From positions 1,736,001 to 1,800,000 of the forward strand of contig NZ_LT796768.1 of NCBI RefSeq assembly GCF_900167475.1: a stretch of 64,000 nucleotides of DNA, given 5' to 3'. The notes beneath the pieces are model-generated. The model saw only the letters and a program-made list of their open reading frames with translations. It searched no databases and was not told the origin of the DNA. This document shows, piece after piece, positions 7,949 to 15,267 of the stretch. Source of the DNA: Aeromicrobium choanae (GTDB lineage Bacteria > Actinomycetota > Actinomycetes > Propionibacteriales > Nocardioidaceae). Both the position numbers and the translations under genes were made by a program. How positions within the stretch are numbered: the stretch's first letter is position 1; every line of letters starts with the position of its first letter.

Positions 7949-8920
7949 ATGCGAGCGATCCAGATCACATCCCTCGACGGTCCCGAGGCCGTCGAACTCG
8001 TCGACGTCAAGGCCCCGAAGCGTGGCGAGGACCAGGTCCTCATCGACGTCAAGGCCGCCGGCGTGGCGTTCCCCGAGCTGCTGCAGAGCCGCGGCCTCTA
8101 CCAGCTGAAGCCGCCGTTGCCCTTCACCCCGGGTGCCGAGGTGGCCGGCGTCGTCGTCGAGGCTCCCGCCGGCTCCGAGTTCGCGCCGGGCGACCGCGTG
8201 GCCGCCCTGCCCATGCTCGGCGGGTTCGCCGAGCAAGTCGTCGCGGACCAGCTCCTCACGTTCAAGCTGCCCGACTCGGTGTCGTTCGCCGAGGGCGCGT
8301 CCTTCATGTTCAACTACGGCACCGCGTACTTCGGCCTGGTCAACCGCGGCGGCCTCGCCGAGGGTGAGCGCGTGCTCGTGCACGGCGCCTCCGGCGGCAT
8401 CGGCACCGCGTCGATCCAGGTGGCCAAGGCGTTCGGCGCCGGTCGCGTCATCGCCGTCACCTCCACCGACGCCAAGGGCGAGATCGCGGTGGCCGCGGGC
8501 GCCGACGAGTACGTGCTCTCCGAGGGCTTCAAGGACGCGGTCAAGGCGTCCGGTGGCGTCGACATCGTCGTGGACCCCGTGGGCAACCCGGCCGGCGGCG
8601 ACCGCTTCACCGACTCGCTGCGCTGCCTCGTCGACGACGGCCGCATCCTGGTCATCGGCTTCACCGCGGGCGAGATCCCCAAGATCGCCGCCAACCGCCT
8701 GCTGCTCAACAACCTGTCGGCGGTCGGCGTCGGCTGGGGCGCGTACGCGATGAAGCGCCCGGGCCTGATCAAGCAGCAGTGGGACGCCATGGCCGAGCAC
8801 CTCGCGTCGGGTGCGCTCAAGCCCGTCGTGGGCCAGTCGTTCACCCCCGAGCAGGCCTCCGAGGCGCTGCTCACGCTCGACCGGGCGCAGGCCACCGGCA
8901 AGCTCGTGCTGGAGTTCTGA
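7949..8920 (+). CDS. NADPH:quinone oxidoreductase family protein (MDR superfamily)
   Basis: A 323-residue medium-chain reductase without the zinc-binding cysteines of alcohol dehydrogenases. The N-terminal GroES-like domain contains LPFTPGAEVAGVVVE; the nucleotide domain contains VHGASGGIGTASIQVAKAFG and ends in TGKLVLEF, typical of quinone oxidoreductases (QOR/zeta-crystallin type). It likely reduces quinones or activated double bonds with NADPH. It opens a three-gene operon: a histidine phosphatase follows after 4 bases and an SDR 16 bases after that. The ATG at 7949 lies 20 bases after the CTAAGC dyad. Confidence 0.9.
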   Translation: MRAIQITSLDGPEAVELVDVKAPKRGEDQVLIDVKAAGVAFPELLQSRGLYQLKPPLPFTPGAEVAGVVVEAPAGSEFAPGDRVAALPMLGGFAEQVVADQLLTFKLPDSVSFAEGASFMFNYGTAYFGLVNRGGLAEGERVLVHGASGGIGTASIQVAKAFGAGRVIAVTSTDAKGEIAVAAGADEYVLSEGFKDAVKASGGVDIVVDPVGNPAGGDRFTDSLRCLVDDGRILVIGFTAGEIPKIAANRLLLNNLSAVGVGWGAYAMKRPGLIKQQWDAMAEHLASGALKPVVGQSFTPEQASEALLTLDRAQATGKLVLEF

Positions 8921-8924
8921 GCAC

Positions 8925-9593
8925 GTGGGAACCCTGCACCTGGTCCGTCACGGCCAGGCGTCCTTCGGGACCGACGACTACGACCGCCTCAGCGAGCTGG
9001 GCACCCGGCAGTCCGCGGCGCTCGGCGCCGGCTGGGAGGCGGGCGGAGCCGTCTTCACCGATGCCGTCGCCGGTGCGATGCTGCGCCACGCCCAGACCGC
9101 CATCGCGGCGATCGACGCCAGCGGACTCGGTGAGGAGGACGCCGATCCCGGCCTCTCGGGCTACGAGGTCGACGCGCGCTGGAACGAGTACGACCACCTG
9201 GCCGTCGCCACGGCCTTCGACCCGGGTGCGCTGACGAAGAACTCCAAGGAGTTCCAGGCCGCGCTCAACGAGGCGATCGACGTGTGGCGCCGCGGCGAGG
9301 GCGACTTCGCCGAGCCGTACGCGCTGTTCCGCGAGCGGGTCATGGCCGGCTTCGAGGAGGCCGTCGAGCTCGCGTCGGGCAAGGGACGCCGGGTGCTGGT
9401 GTTCACCTCGGGCGGGCCGATCGCGATGGTCGCGTCGCACCTCATCACCGGCGACGACTCGGCGTTCCAGAAGCTCAACGACGTCGTGGTCAACAGCAGT
9501 GTCACTACCCTCATGGTGGGCGGCACGGGGCCGCGGGTGCTGACCTTCAACGACCACAGTCACCTGCGTGCCGCGGACGTCACCTTCCGCTGA
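8925..9593 (+). CDS. histidine phosphatase family protein
   Basis: A 222-residue phosphoglycerate-mutase-like phosphatase. The phosphohistidine motif LVRHGQASFG lies at residues 6-15, with His9 as the nucleophile by family analogy. The second catalytic-site region reads VLVFTSGGPIAMVAS; family members often have a second histidine here (SHGG or similar), but this protein has TSGG, so a role other than classical PGM is likely. The GTG start at 8925 is 4 bases after the reductase stop with GGAG at 8911. It is the middle gene of the 7.9-10.4 kb operon. The substrate is unknown. Confidence 0.85.
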   Translation: MGTLHLVRHGQASFGTDDYDRLSELGTRQSAALGAGWEAGGAVFTDAVAGAMLRHAQTAIAAIDASGLGEEDADPGLSGYEVDARWNEYDHLAVATAFDPGALTKNSKEFQAALNEAIDVWRRGEGDFAEPYALFRERVMAGFEEAVELASGKGRRVLVFTSGGPIAMVASHLITGDDSAFQKLNDVVVNSSVTTLMVGGTGPRVLTFNDHSHLRAADVTFR

Positions 9594-9609
9594 CACCACG
9601 AGGAGCGAC

Positions 9610-10368
9610 ATGCGACGGAACACGCTGATCACGGGCGCGAGCTCGGGCCTGGGCGAGGGCATGGCCCGCCACCTGGCCGCGTCGGGGCACCACCTGGCGA
9701 TCACGGCCCGGCGGGTCGAGCGGCTCGAGTCGCTGCGGGCCGAGCTGGTCGCGGCCCATCCGGGCATCGAGGTCTCGGTGCACGCGCTGGACGTCAACGA
9801 CCACGACGCCGTCTTCCGCGTCTTCGGCGAGGCGGCCGCCGCCCTCGGTGGTCTCGATCGCGTGATCGTCAACGCCGGTCTCGGCAAGGGTGGTCGCATC
9901 GGCACCGGGAAGTTCGAGGCCAACCGCGAGACCGCGATGACGAACTTCGTCGCCGCGCTCGCGCAGGCCGAGGCGGCCATGGAGCACTTCTACGAGCGCG
10001 GGGCCGGTCACCTCGTGCTGATCTCGTCGATGTCGGCGATGCGCGGCATGCCGTCGTCGATGACGACCTATGCGGCCACGAAGGCCGGGGTCGCGCACCT
10101 CGCCGAGGGGATCCGCTCGGACCTGATCGGCCGCAAGGGCCACGACATCAAGGTCACGACGCTCTACCCGGGCTACATCGCCAGCGAGATGAACGCGCAG
10201 GTCGAGCAGGAGCAGAGGCTCATGGTCGACACCGCCACGGGCACCGCCGCGATGGTGAAGTACATCGAGAAGGAAGTCGTCGACGCCGCCGTGCCCGCGT
10301 GGCCCTGGGCCCCCATCGGGCAGGTCATGAAGCACGCGCCGCTGTCGGTGGTGCGCAAGCTCGTCTGA
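9610..10368 (+). CDS. SDR family oxidoreductase
   Basis: A 252-residue classical short-chain dehydrogenase. The cofactor motif is TGASSGLGEG near residue 8, with ARRVERLE after the second strand suggesting NADP(H) preference. The structural motif is VNAGLGKGG, and the catalytic Ser-Tyr-Lys are in LISSMSAM and the TTYAATKAG segment. Its C-terminus is longer than minimal SDRs and hydrophobic (VPAWPWAPIG). The ATG follows AGGAGCGAC. It is the third gene of the operon that begins at 7949. Confidence 0.9.
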   Translation: MRRNTLITGASSGLGEGMARHLAASGHHLAITARRVERLESLRAELVAAHPGIEVSVHALDVNDHDAVFRVFGEAAAALGGLDRVIVNAGLGKGGRIGTGKFEANRETAMTNFVAALAQAEAAMEHFYERGAGHLVLISSMSAMRGMPSSMTTYAATKAGVAHLAEGIRSDLIGRKGHDIKVTTLYPGYIASEMNAQVEQEQRLMVDTATGTAAMVKYIEKEVVDAAVPAWPWAPIGQVMKHAPLSVVRKLV

Positions 10369-10402
10369 GACGACGAGACGGCGTATCACCCGTCGGCACT
10401 AT

Positions 10403-10422
10403 TGAAGTTGAGTTTGGCTTCA
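10403..10422. promoter_or_regulatory. operator A: TGAA-N12-TTCA dyad before the first substrate-binding protein
   Basis: The left half-site TGAAGTTGAG is followed directly by TTTGGCTTCA. A further inverted half-site, CTTAAGTTCA, lies at 10423-10432. The dyad is 104 bases upstream of the lipoprotein start at 10526 and belongs to a set of five related sites (see also 11642, 23408, 25462 and 29012). The CRP-like site 10434-10449 follows it. Confidence 0.6.
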
Positions 10423-10433
10423 CTTAAGTTCAT

Positions 10434-10449
10434 CGTGACTTACCTCACA
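10434..10449. promoter_or_regulatory. CRP/GlxR-like site A
   Basis: CGTGA-N6-TCACA, one base from the CRP-family consensus TGTGA-N6-TCACA. It lies 11 bases downstream of operator A. Binding by a CRP/GlxR-like activator is inferred from the spacing and from recurrence beside the other four operators. Confidence 0.45.
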
Positions 10450-10483
10450 TCGACGTCGCTCCGACGTCCTCGGAGGAGGTCGT

Positions 10484-10524
10484 GAGTCCGCCCGTCGGTG
10501 GCGGACTCGAGCTTGAGGAGGCTC
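10484..10524 (+). promoter_or_regulatory. leader stem-loop and ribosome-binding site of the first substrate-binding protein
   Basis: A perfect 9-bp stem, GAGTCCGCC (10484-10492) with GGCGGACTC (10500-10508), closes a 7-base loop. It is followed at once by GAGCTTGAGGAGGCTC, in which AGGAGG is the ribosome-binding site flanked by the short complementary arms GAGC and GCTC. The same ribosome-binding block precedes the paralogue at 14235. It may stabilise the message or tune translation. Confidence 0.5.
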
Positions 10525-10525
10525 G

Positions 10526-11509
10526 ATGAACATTCGACGCATGGCGCTCGGGGCGACGATGGCCGCGGTCCTGATGACCGCCGCCGCCTGTGGGAACTCA
10601 GATGGTGACGGTGACGGGGACGGCGGGGGCGGGGGAGACGAGTCCTACGACATCGGCATCGTCCAGTTCTCGGCCACCGACGAGACCGCCGAGAAGGCGA
10701 TCAACTCCTACGTGGACTACGCCGACGAACAGGGCTGGAACACCACCAAGGTCGATCCGCAGGGCTCGGTGGACAAGGCGATCAGCGCGGTGAACGACTT
10801 CGTGCAGAAGGGCGTCGACCTGATCATCGTCACCGTCTTCCCGACCGACCAGATCACCGGCGGCGTGCGCGCGGCCACCGAGGCCGGCATCCCGATCATC
10901 TCGTTCAGCGGCGGCTCCGGCGAGGGCGTGCCGCTCAACGCCGACTCCGGCGCGCTGGTCTCGACCGACGTCTCGAAGCAGCTGGTCGACGACATGGGCG
11001 GCGAGGGCGAGCTGCTCCTGCTGGGCTACAAGAGCGGCCTGCCGTGCATCGGCCGCGAGGAGGCGCTGAACGACGCCCTCGAGGGCAGCGACATCACCGT
11101 CACCCGCCAGGAGGTGGCCATCCCCGGCCAGGTCGAGAGCGGCACGAAGTTCACGCAGGCGTGGCTGGCCAAGAACCCCGAGGGCAGCGGGAACCTCGCC
11201 ATCTGGGCGTGCTTCGACGACCCGGCGCTCGGTGCGGTCAGCGCTCTGCGGTCGGCGGACCGGAACGACGTGAAGGTCTACGGCATCAACGGGACGCCGG
11301 CCGCCGTGACCGCGGTGCAGTCCGGCGCGATGCGCGCCACGGCGTTCATCGACGTCGCCGGGGCCGGCCGCGAGCTGGCCGAGCGCACGCCCGACGTCAT
11401 CGAGGGCGGCGTCGACGCGGAGCCCGAGGACATCCCCATCCCCACCTTCGTGGTCACGAAGGAGTCCTACGACGAGTTCGCGAAGAAGTACCCGGACGAG
11501 GTGAAGTAG
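10526..11509 (+). CDS. substrate-binding lipoprotein of a sugar-type ABC transporter (paralogue 1)
   Basis: A 327-residue periplasmic-binding-fold (Peripla_BP_4, ribose-type) lipoprotein. A signal peptide ends at the lipidated Cys22, followed by a flexible Asp/Gly-rich linker, so it is tethered outside the membrane. The ligand domain starts at YDIGIVQFSATDE and includes AIWACFDDPALGA. It captures a small solute for the importer encoded at 15.3-17.9 kb. It is closely related to the lipoprotein at 14235 and shares its ribosome-binding region. Operator A is upstream and a terminator follows at 11550, so it is transcribed alone. The lipid-catabolic neighbours suggest an organic acid or hydroxy acid instead of a sugar; that is inference. 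Confidence 0.88.
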   Translation: MNIRRMALGATMAAVLMTAAACGNSDGDGDGDGGGGGDESYDIGIVQFSATDETAEKAINSYVDYADEQGWNTTKVDPQGSVDKAISAVNDFVQKGVDLIIVTVFPTDQITGGVRAATEAGIPIISFSGGSGEGVPLNADSGALVSTDVSKQLVDDMGGEGELLLLGYKSGLPCIGREEALNDALEGSDITVTRQEVAIPGQVESGTKFTQAWLAKNPEGSGNLAIWACFDDPALGAVSALRSADRNDVKVYGINGTPAAVTAVQSGAMRATAFIDVAGAGRELAERTPDVIEGGVDAEPEDIPIPTFVVTKESYDEFAKKYPDEVK

Positions 11510-11549
11510 GTCACTGCTCGCTCCGTCACGTCCGTGACTCGACCGGAAC

Positions 11550-11580
11550 GCCCGGCACCGCCCTGCGGTGCCGGGCCTTT
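11550..11580 (+). terminator. Rho-independent terminator after the first substrate-binding protein
   Basis: An 11-bp stem, GCCCGGCACCG with CGGTGCCGGGC, around the loop CCCTG, followed by TTT. It separates the lipoprotein gene from the acyl-CoA synthetase transcription unit. Confidence 0.8.
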
Positions 11581-11641
11581 CCGCGTGTCCCGGCGTGCGC
11601 CATGGCCCATCGGGCCCCCAGGGATGGCCCGAAAAGAATTC

Positions 11642-11661
11642 TGAAATTGAGTTCAGATTCC
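11642..11661. promoter_or_regulatory. operator B: TGAA-N12-TTCC dyad before the acyl-CoA synthetase
   Basis: The half-site TGAAATTGAG is followed by the weaker inverted half TTCAGATTCC. The inner part also forms CTGAA-N6-TTCAG. It lies 75 bases before the synthetase start at 11736 and overlaps the expected promoter, since CTATTGA resembling a -10 box follows directly. It is one of five related operators. Confidence 0.6.
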
Positions 11662-11670
11662 TATTGAACC

Positions 11671-11686
11671 TGTGATCGGTTTCACA
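11671..11686. promoter_or_regulatory. CRP/GlxR consensus site B1
   Basis: TGTGATCGGTTTCACA, an exact match to TGTGA-N6-TCACA, 9 bases after operator B. A second site, GGTGA-N6-TCACA, lies at 11697-11712 and contains the perfect dyad GTGAC-ATAG-GTCAC. Confidence 0.55.
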
Positions 11687-11696
11687 TACGTTGCTC

Positions 11697-11712
11697 GGTG
11701 ACATAGGTCACA
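11697..11712. promoter_or_regulatory. CRP-like site B2
   Basis: GGTGA-N6-TCACA with the inner inverted repeat GTGAC-N4-GTCAC. A nearly identical block, GTGACGCAGGTCACAC, precedes the hydrolase at 23480, so this is a recurring element of this regulon and not chance. Confidence 0.45.
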
Positions 11713-11735
11713 CGCAGCATCGGAAGGTCCCCCAC

Positions 11736-13244
11736 ATGGTCAACATCGCCTCAGACGTCTGGGCCCACGCCGGCTCCGAGCCCGATCGAGTCGCGATCCG
11801 CTCGCCGCGCACCATCACCTTCGGTCAGCTGCGCCGCACCAACGAGCAGGTCGCCGGAGCCCTGCGGGCCGCCGGACTCTCGCCGCTGGACCGGGTGCTG
11901 TTCATCGCGCCGAGCATCCCGGAGTTCCCCGAGGTCTACTACGGCATGCACGCCGCCGGCGTCACCGTCATCACGATGAACACGATGTCGACCGAGCCGG
12001 AGATCGGCTACGTGCTCGACGACTCGGGCGCCACGCTCGTCATCGCCTGGCACGAGTGCGCAGGCCACGCCCGGGCGGCGGCCGCCGACCGAGGCCTCGA
12101 CTTCTGGCAGCTCGATCCCGGGTTCTCGTTCGATGCCGAGCCGCTCACCGAGCCGCACGACCACGCGCCGCAGGACACCGCCCTGATCCTCTACACGTCG
12201 GGCACCACGGGCCGGCCGAAGGGCGCCGAGCTCACCGCGGCGAACCTCGTCGACACCGTCACGTCGTTCCAGCCCGTCCTCAGCATCAGCCCCGACGACC
12301 GCTTCGGCACGGGCCTGCCCCTGTTCCACGTCTACGGCCAGGCCGTGTGCATGAACACGGCGCTCGCGACGGGCGCCTCGTTCTCCCTGGTCCACCCGTT
12401 CGACCCCCGGGTCATGCTCGACGTGATGGTGGCCGACGAGCTCACCACCATGGCCGGCGTGCCGACGATGTGGAACGCGATGCTGCACGCCGAGGGCGAC
12501 CACACCCCCGAGGACTTCGCGGCGCTCCGGCTGGCCACGTCGGGCGGCGCCAGCCTCCCGGTCGAGGTGATCCGGGCGTTCAAGGACCGCTTCGACTGCG
12601 CGATCCTCGAGGGCTACGGCCTGACCGAGTCCACGGGCGCGGCCACGTTCAACGACATCACCCGCGAGCAGCGGACCGGGACGGTCGGGCCCGCGCTTCC
12701 CGGCTCCCGCATCGAGGTGCGCGACCCCGACGGGAACGTCCTGGGTCCCGACCAGCCCGGCGAGGTCTACGTCACCGGTCCCACGATCATGAAGGGCTAC
12801 TGGAACCGGCCCGACGCCACGGCCGCGGACCTGCGTGACGGCTGGCTCAAGACCGGCGACATCGGCACGATCGACGCGGACGGCTACCTCAGCATCGTCG
12901 ACCGCGTGAAGGACCTGATCATCCGCGGTGGCTACAACGTCTACCCGCGCGAGGTCGAGGAGGTCCTGTACGAGCACCCCGACATCGTCGAGGTCGCGGT
13001 CGTCGGCGTCCCGGACGACCACTACGGCGAGGAGATCGCCGCCGTCACGGTGCTGACCGAAGGCTCGGACGCGACGCCCGAGAGCATCCGCACCTGGGCC
13101 AAGGAGCGCCTGTCGGCCTACAAGGTGCCTCGTCTGTTCGCGTTCGTGGACGCCCTGCCGAAGGGCGCCACCGGGAAGATCCTCAAGCGGGCGATCGACC
13201 GGGACGAGCTGCGCTCCGTGGCCGCTCAGGGCGGCCGCGCATGA
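11736..13244 (+). CDS. acyl-CoA synthetase (AMP-forming)
   Basis: A 502-residue ANL-superfamily ligase that activates a carboxylic acid to its CoA thioester through an acyl-adenylate. Core motifs in order: the P-loop ILYTSGTTGRPKGAE near residue 150, EGYGLTEST for adenylate binding, WLKTGDIG, RVKDLIIRGGYNVYPREVEE at the domain hinge and the catalytic lysine in LPKGATGKILKR. The start at 11736 has GGAAGG upstream. Operator B and two CRP-like sites are upstream, and the stop overlaps the next SDR gene (ATGA). The position beside an ACAD11-type dehydrogenase and kinase suggests a hydroxy or branched acid substrate, comparable to LvaE of levulinate catabolism. That substrate is inferred. Confidence 0.92.
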   Translation: MVNIASDVWAHAGSEPDRVAIRSPRTITFGQLRRTNEQVAGALRAAGLSPLDRVLFIAPSIPEFPEVYYGMHAAGVTVITMNTMSTEPEIGYVLDDSGATLVIAWHECAGHARAAAADRGLDFWQLDPGFSFDAEPLTEPHDHAPQDTALILYTSGTTGRPKGAELTAANLVDTVTSFQPVLSISPDDRFGTGLPLFHVYGQAVCMNTALATGASFSLVHPFDPRVMLDVMVADELTTMAGVPTMWNAMLHAEGDHTPEDFAALRLATSGGASLPVEVIRAFKDRFDCAILEGYGLTESTGAATFNDITREQRTGTVGPALPGSRIEVRDPDGNVLGPDQPGEVYVTGPTIMKGYWNRPDATAADLRDGWLKTGDIGTIDADGYLSIVDRVKDLIIRGGYNVYPREVEEVLYEHPDIVEVAVVGVPDDHYGEEIAAVTVLTEGSDATPESIRTWAKERLSAYKVPRLFAFVDALPKGATGKILKRAIDRDELRSVAAQGGRA

Positions 13245-14050
13245 ACCTCGAGGGAAGCGTCGCGATCGTCACCGGCGCCGGAGGCGGGATCGGCGCGGCG
13301 CTGTGCCGCCGGTTCGTCGAGCAGGGTGCGCGCGTCGTCGCCACGGACCTCGACGAGGGGCGCCTGAAGAGCGAGGTCGAGGCCATCGCCGCGGACCACC
13401 CCGGCACGATCGAGGCGCTCGCCGGCGACTGCTCGGACGTCGAGCACATCCGCGCGACGATCGCCCTGGCGGAGTCGGCGTTCGGTCCGGTGGACCTCTA
13501 CGCCGCGAACGCCGGCGTCGGGCTGGGGGAGAACCTCGACGCGACGCCGTCGGACTGGCAGACCTCGATCGACGTCAACGTCATGGCCCACGTGCGGGCC
13601 GCCGAGCTGCTCGTGCCGGGCTGGCTGGAGCGGGGCAGCGGTCACTTCCTGTCCACCGCCTCGGCCGCGGGCCTGCTCACGCAGATCGGCTCGGCCACCT
13701 ACTCGGTCACGAAGCACGCGGCCGTCGCGTTCGCGGAGTGGCTGTCCGTGACCTACGGGTCGCGCGGCATCGGCGTCAGCTGCCTGTGCCCGATGGGCGT
13801 CAACACCGCGATGCTCAACAGCGGTGCGGACTCCGACAGCGAGGCGGCACGTCAGGGCGCCAAGGCGGTCACGCAGGCCGGGCTCGTCCTGGAGGCACTC
13901 GAGGTGGCGGACATCGTGGTCGCCTCGCTCGCCACCGACGAGTTCCTGATCCTGCCGCACCCCGACGTCCTCGAGTTCTACCGCCGCAAGGCATCGGACT
14001 ACGACCGCTGGTTGCGTGGCATGCGCCGCTACCAGGACTCCCTGGCATGA
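13241..14050 (+). CDS. SDR family oxidoreductase
   Basis: A 269-residue short-chain dehydrogenase with cofactor motif VTGAGGGIGAAL at residues 9-20, DLDEGR after the second strand (NAD preference), NAG in AANAGVGLG, and the Tyr-Lys pair in ATYSVTKHA. It probably interconverts a hydroxy and a keto group on an acyl-CoA. The ATG overlaps the synthetase stop (ATGA), so the two proteins are made together. In the Lva pathway an SDR (LvaD) also accompanies the synthetase. The gap after it (14051-14234) carries the leader of the second substrate-binding protein. Confidence 0.9.
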   Translation: MNLEGSVAIVTGAGGGIGAALCRRFVEQGARVVATDLDEGRLKSEVEAIAADHPGTIEALAGDCSDVEHIRATIALAESAFGPVDLYAANAGVGLGENLDATPSDWQTSIDVNVMAHVRAAELLVPGWLERGSGHFLSTASAAGLLTQIGSATYSVTKHAAVAFAEWLSVTYGSRGIGVSCLCPMGVNTAMLNSGADSDSEAARQGAKAVTQAGLVLEALEVADIVVASLATDEFLILPHPDVLEFYRRKASDYDRWLRGMRRYQDSLA

Positions 14051-14195
14051 CGGCCAGGAAGAGCGAGCTCGTCGCCACCGGCGAGCTCACCCAGAACATC
14101 GCCGTGGCACCACGCCTCGTGATGGGTGGTGGGGTCCACGCGGACGCCGCCGCCGCCACAGTCGCCCGCGGGCGACTCTCGGGGGACCAGAAGCA

Positions 14196-14233
14196 CCACT
14201 CAACCTCGAGTGGGCTTGAGCTTGAGGAGGCTC
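14196..14233 (+). promoter_or_regulatory. leader stem-loop and ribosome-binding site of the second substrate-binding protein
   Basis: CCACTC (14196-14201) pairs with GAGTGG (14208-14213) around six bases. It is followed by GAGCTTGAGGAGGCTCGATG, the same block that starts the paralogue at 10526. No operator of the TGAA type is visible here, so this gene may be read through from the synthetase/SDR unit or have its own weak promoter. Confidence 0.45.
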
Positions 14234-14234
14234 G

Positions 14235-15200
14235 ATGAATTTTCGACGCGTTGCACTCGGCACCACCCTGGCGTTCACCCTCGCGACAGCCGCCGCCTGT
14301 GGAGGCTCGTCCTCCGGCTCCGACGGTGGCGACGACGCCTTCTCGGTCGGCATCGTCCGCTTCGCACCCAGTGAGGTGACGACCGAAGCGGTGATCAACA
14401 AGTACACGGAGATGGCCGAGGACGAGGGCTGGGAGGTCACGACCGCCAACCCCGACGGGGCCGTCGACAAGGCCATCGGCGCGATGCAGGACTTCGTGCA
14501 GAAGGACGTCGACATGATCATCGTCTCGGTCATCGAGTCGAAGTCGCTCACGGCCGGACTGAAGTCGGCCGAGGCCGCCGGGATCCCCGTGGCCTCCATC
14601 GCCGGTGGCGGCGCCGACGGGGTCACCTTCGACCTCGTCGTCTCGCCGGGCGTCGAGGTCCCCGAGGCGATGGTCGAGAACATGGGCGGCAAGGGCCGCG
14701 TCCTGGCCCTCGGCTACAAGCCGGGCCTGCCGTGCCAGCTGCGTGAGGACGCCTTCAACGAGACCGTCGAGGGCACCGACATCACGGTCGATCGCCAGGA
14801 GGTCCTGATCCCGGGCCAGCTGGAGTCGGGCCAGAAGTTCGCCACGACGTGGCTCGCGAAGAACCCGAAGGGCTCCGAGCCGCTCGCCATCTGGGCGTGC
14901 TTCGACGACCCGGCGATGGGGTCCATCGTGGCCGCGAAGCAGTCGGGCCGTGACGACGTGAAGATCTACGGCTACGACGGCACGCCGCCCGCGCTGAAGG
15001 CGCTCAAGGACGGTCAGCTCGCGGCGACCGCCGCTCCGGACACCACCGGTGCTGCCCAGATGCTCTTCGACGCGACGCCGGACGTCATCGAGGGCGGCCC
15101 CGGTGCCGAGCCGAAGACCGAGGAGATCCCCTTCCCGATCATCACGCCGGAGACGCTGGACGAGTACCTGGCGGAGAACCCCGGCGCGGACGCGTCCTGA
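14235..15200 (+). CDS. substrate-binding lipoprotein of a sugar-type ABC transporter (paralogue 2)
   Basis: A 321-residue ribose-type binding lipoprotein. The signal peptide MNFRRVALG... ends at Cys22, with a short Ser/Gly-rich tether. The fold starts at FSVGIVRFAPSE, and AIWACFDDPAMGS matches the first paralogue. It is directly followed by the ATPase (67 bases) and permease, so it is the cognate binding protein of this transporter. The first paralogue at 10526 may load the same permease with a related ligand. The two proteins share signal peptide layout, lipidation position and leader, which points to a duplication with later separation by the synthetase/SDR pair. Confidence 0.9.
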   Translation: MNFRRVALGTTLAFTLATAAACGGSSSGSDGGDDAFSVGIVRFAPSEVTTEAVINKYTEMAEDEGWEVTTANPDGAVDKAIGAMQDFVQKDVDMIIVSVIESKSLTAGLKSAEAAGIPVASIAGGGADGVTFDLVVSPGVEVPEAMVENMGGKGRVLALGYKPGLPCQLREDAFNETVEGTDITVDRQEVLIPGQLESGQKFATTWLAKNPKGSEPLAIWACFDDPAMGSIVAAKQSGRDDVKIYGYDGTPPALKALKDGQLAATAAPDTTGAAQMLFDATPDVIEGGPGAEPKTEEIPFPIITPETLDEYLAENPGADAS

Positions 15201-15267
15201 GGGGCTGGCTGACATGACGATCCGTCCAGAGCTCGACGTGCCCGCGCAGGGCGACGAGGAGGAGACC

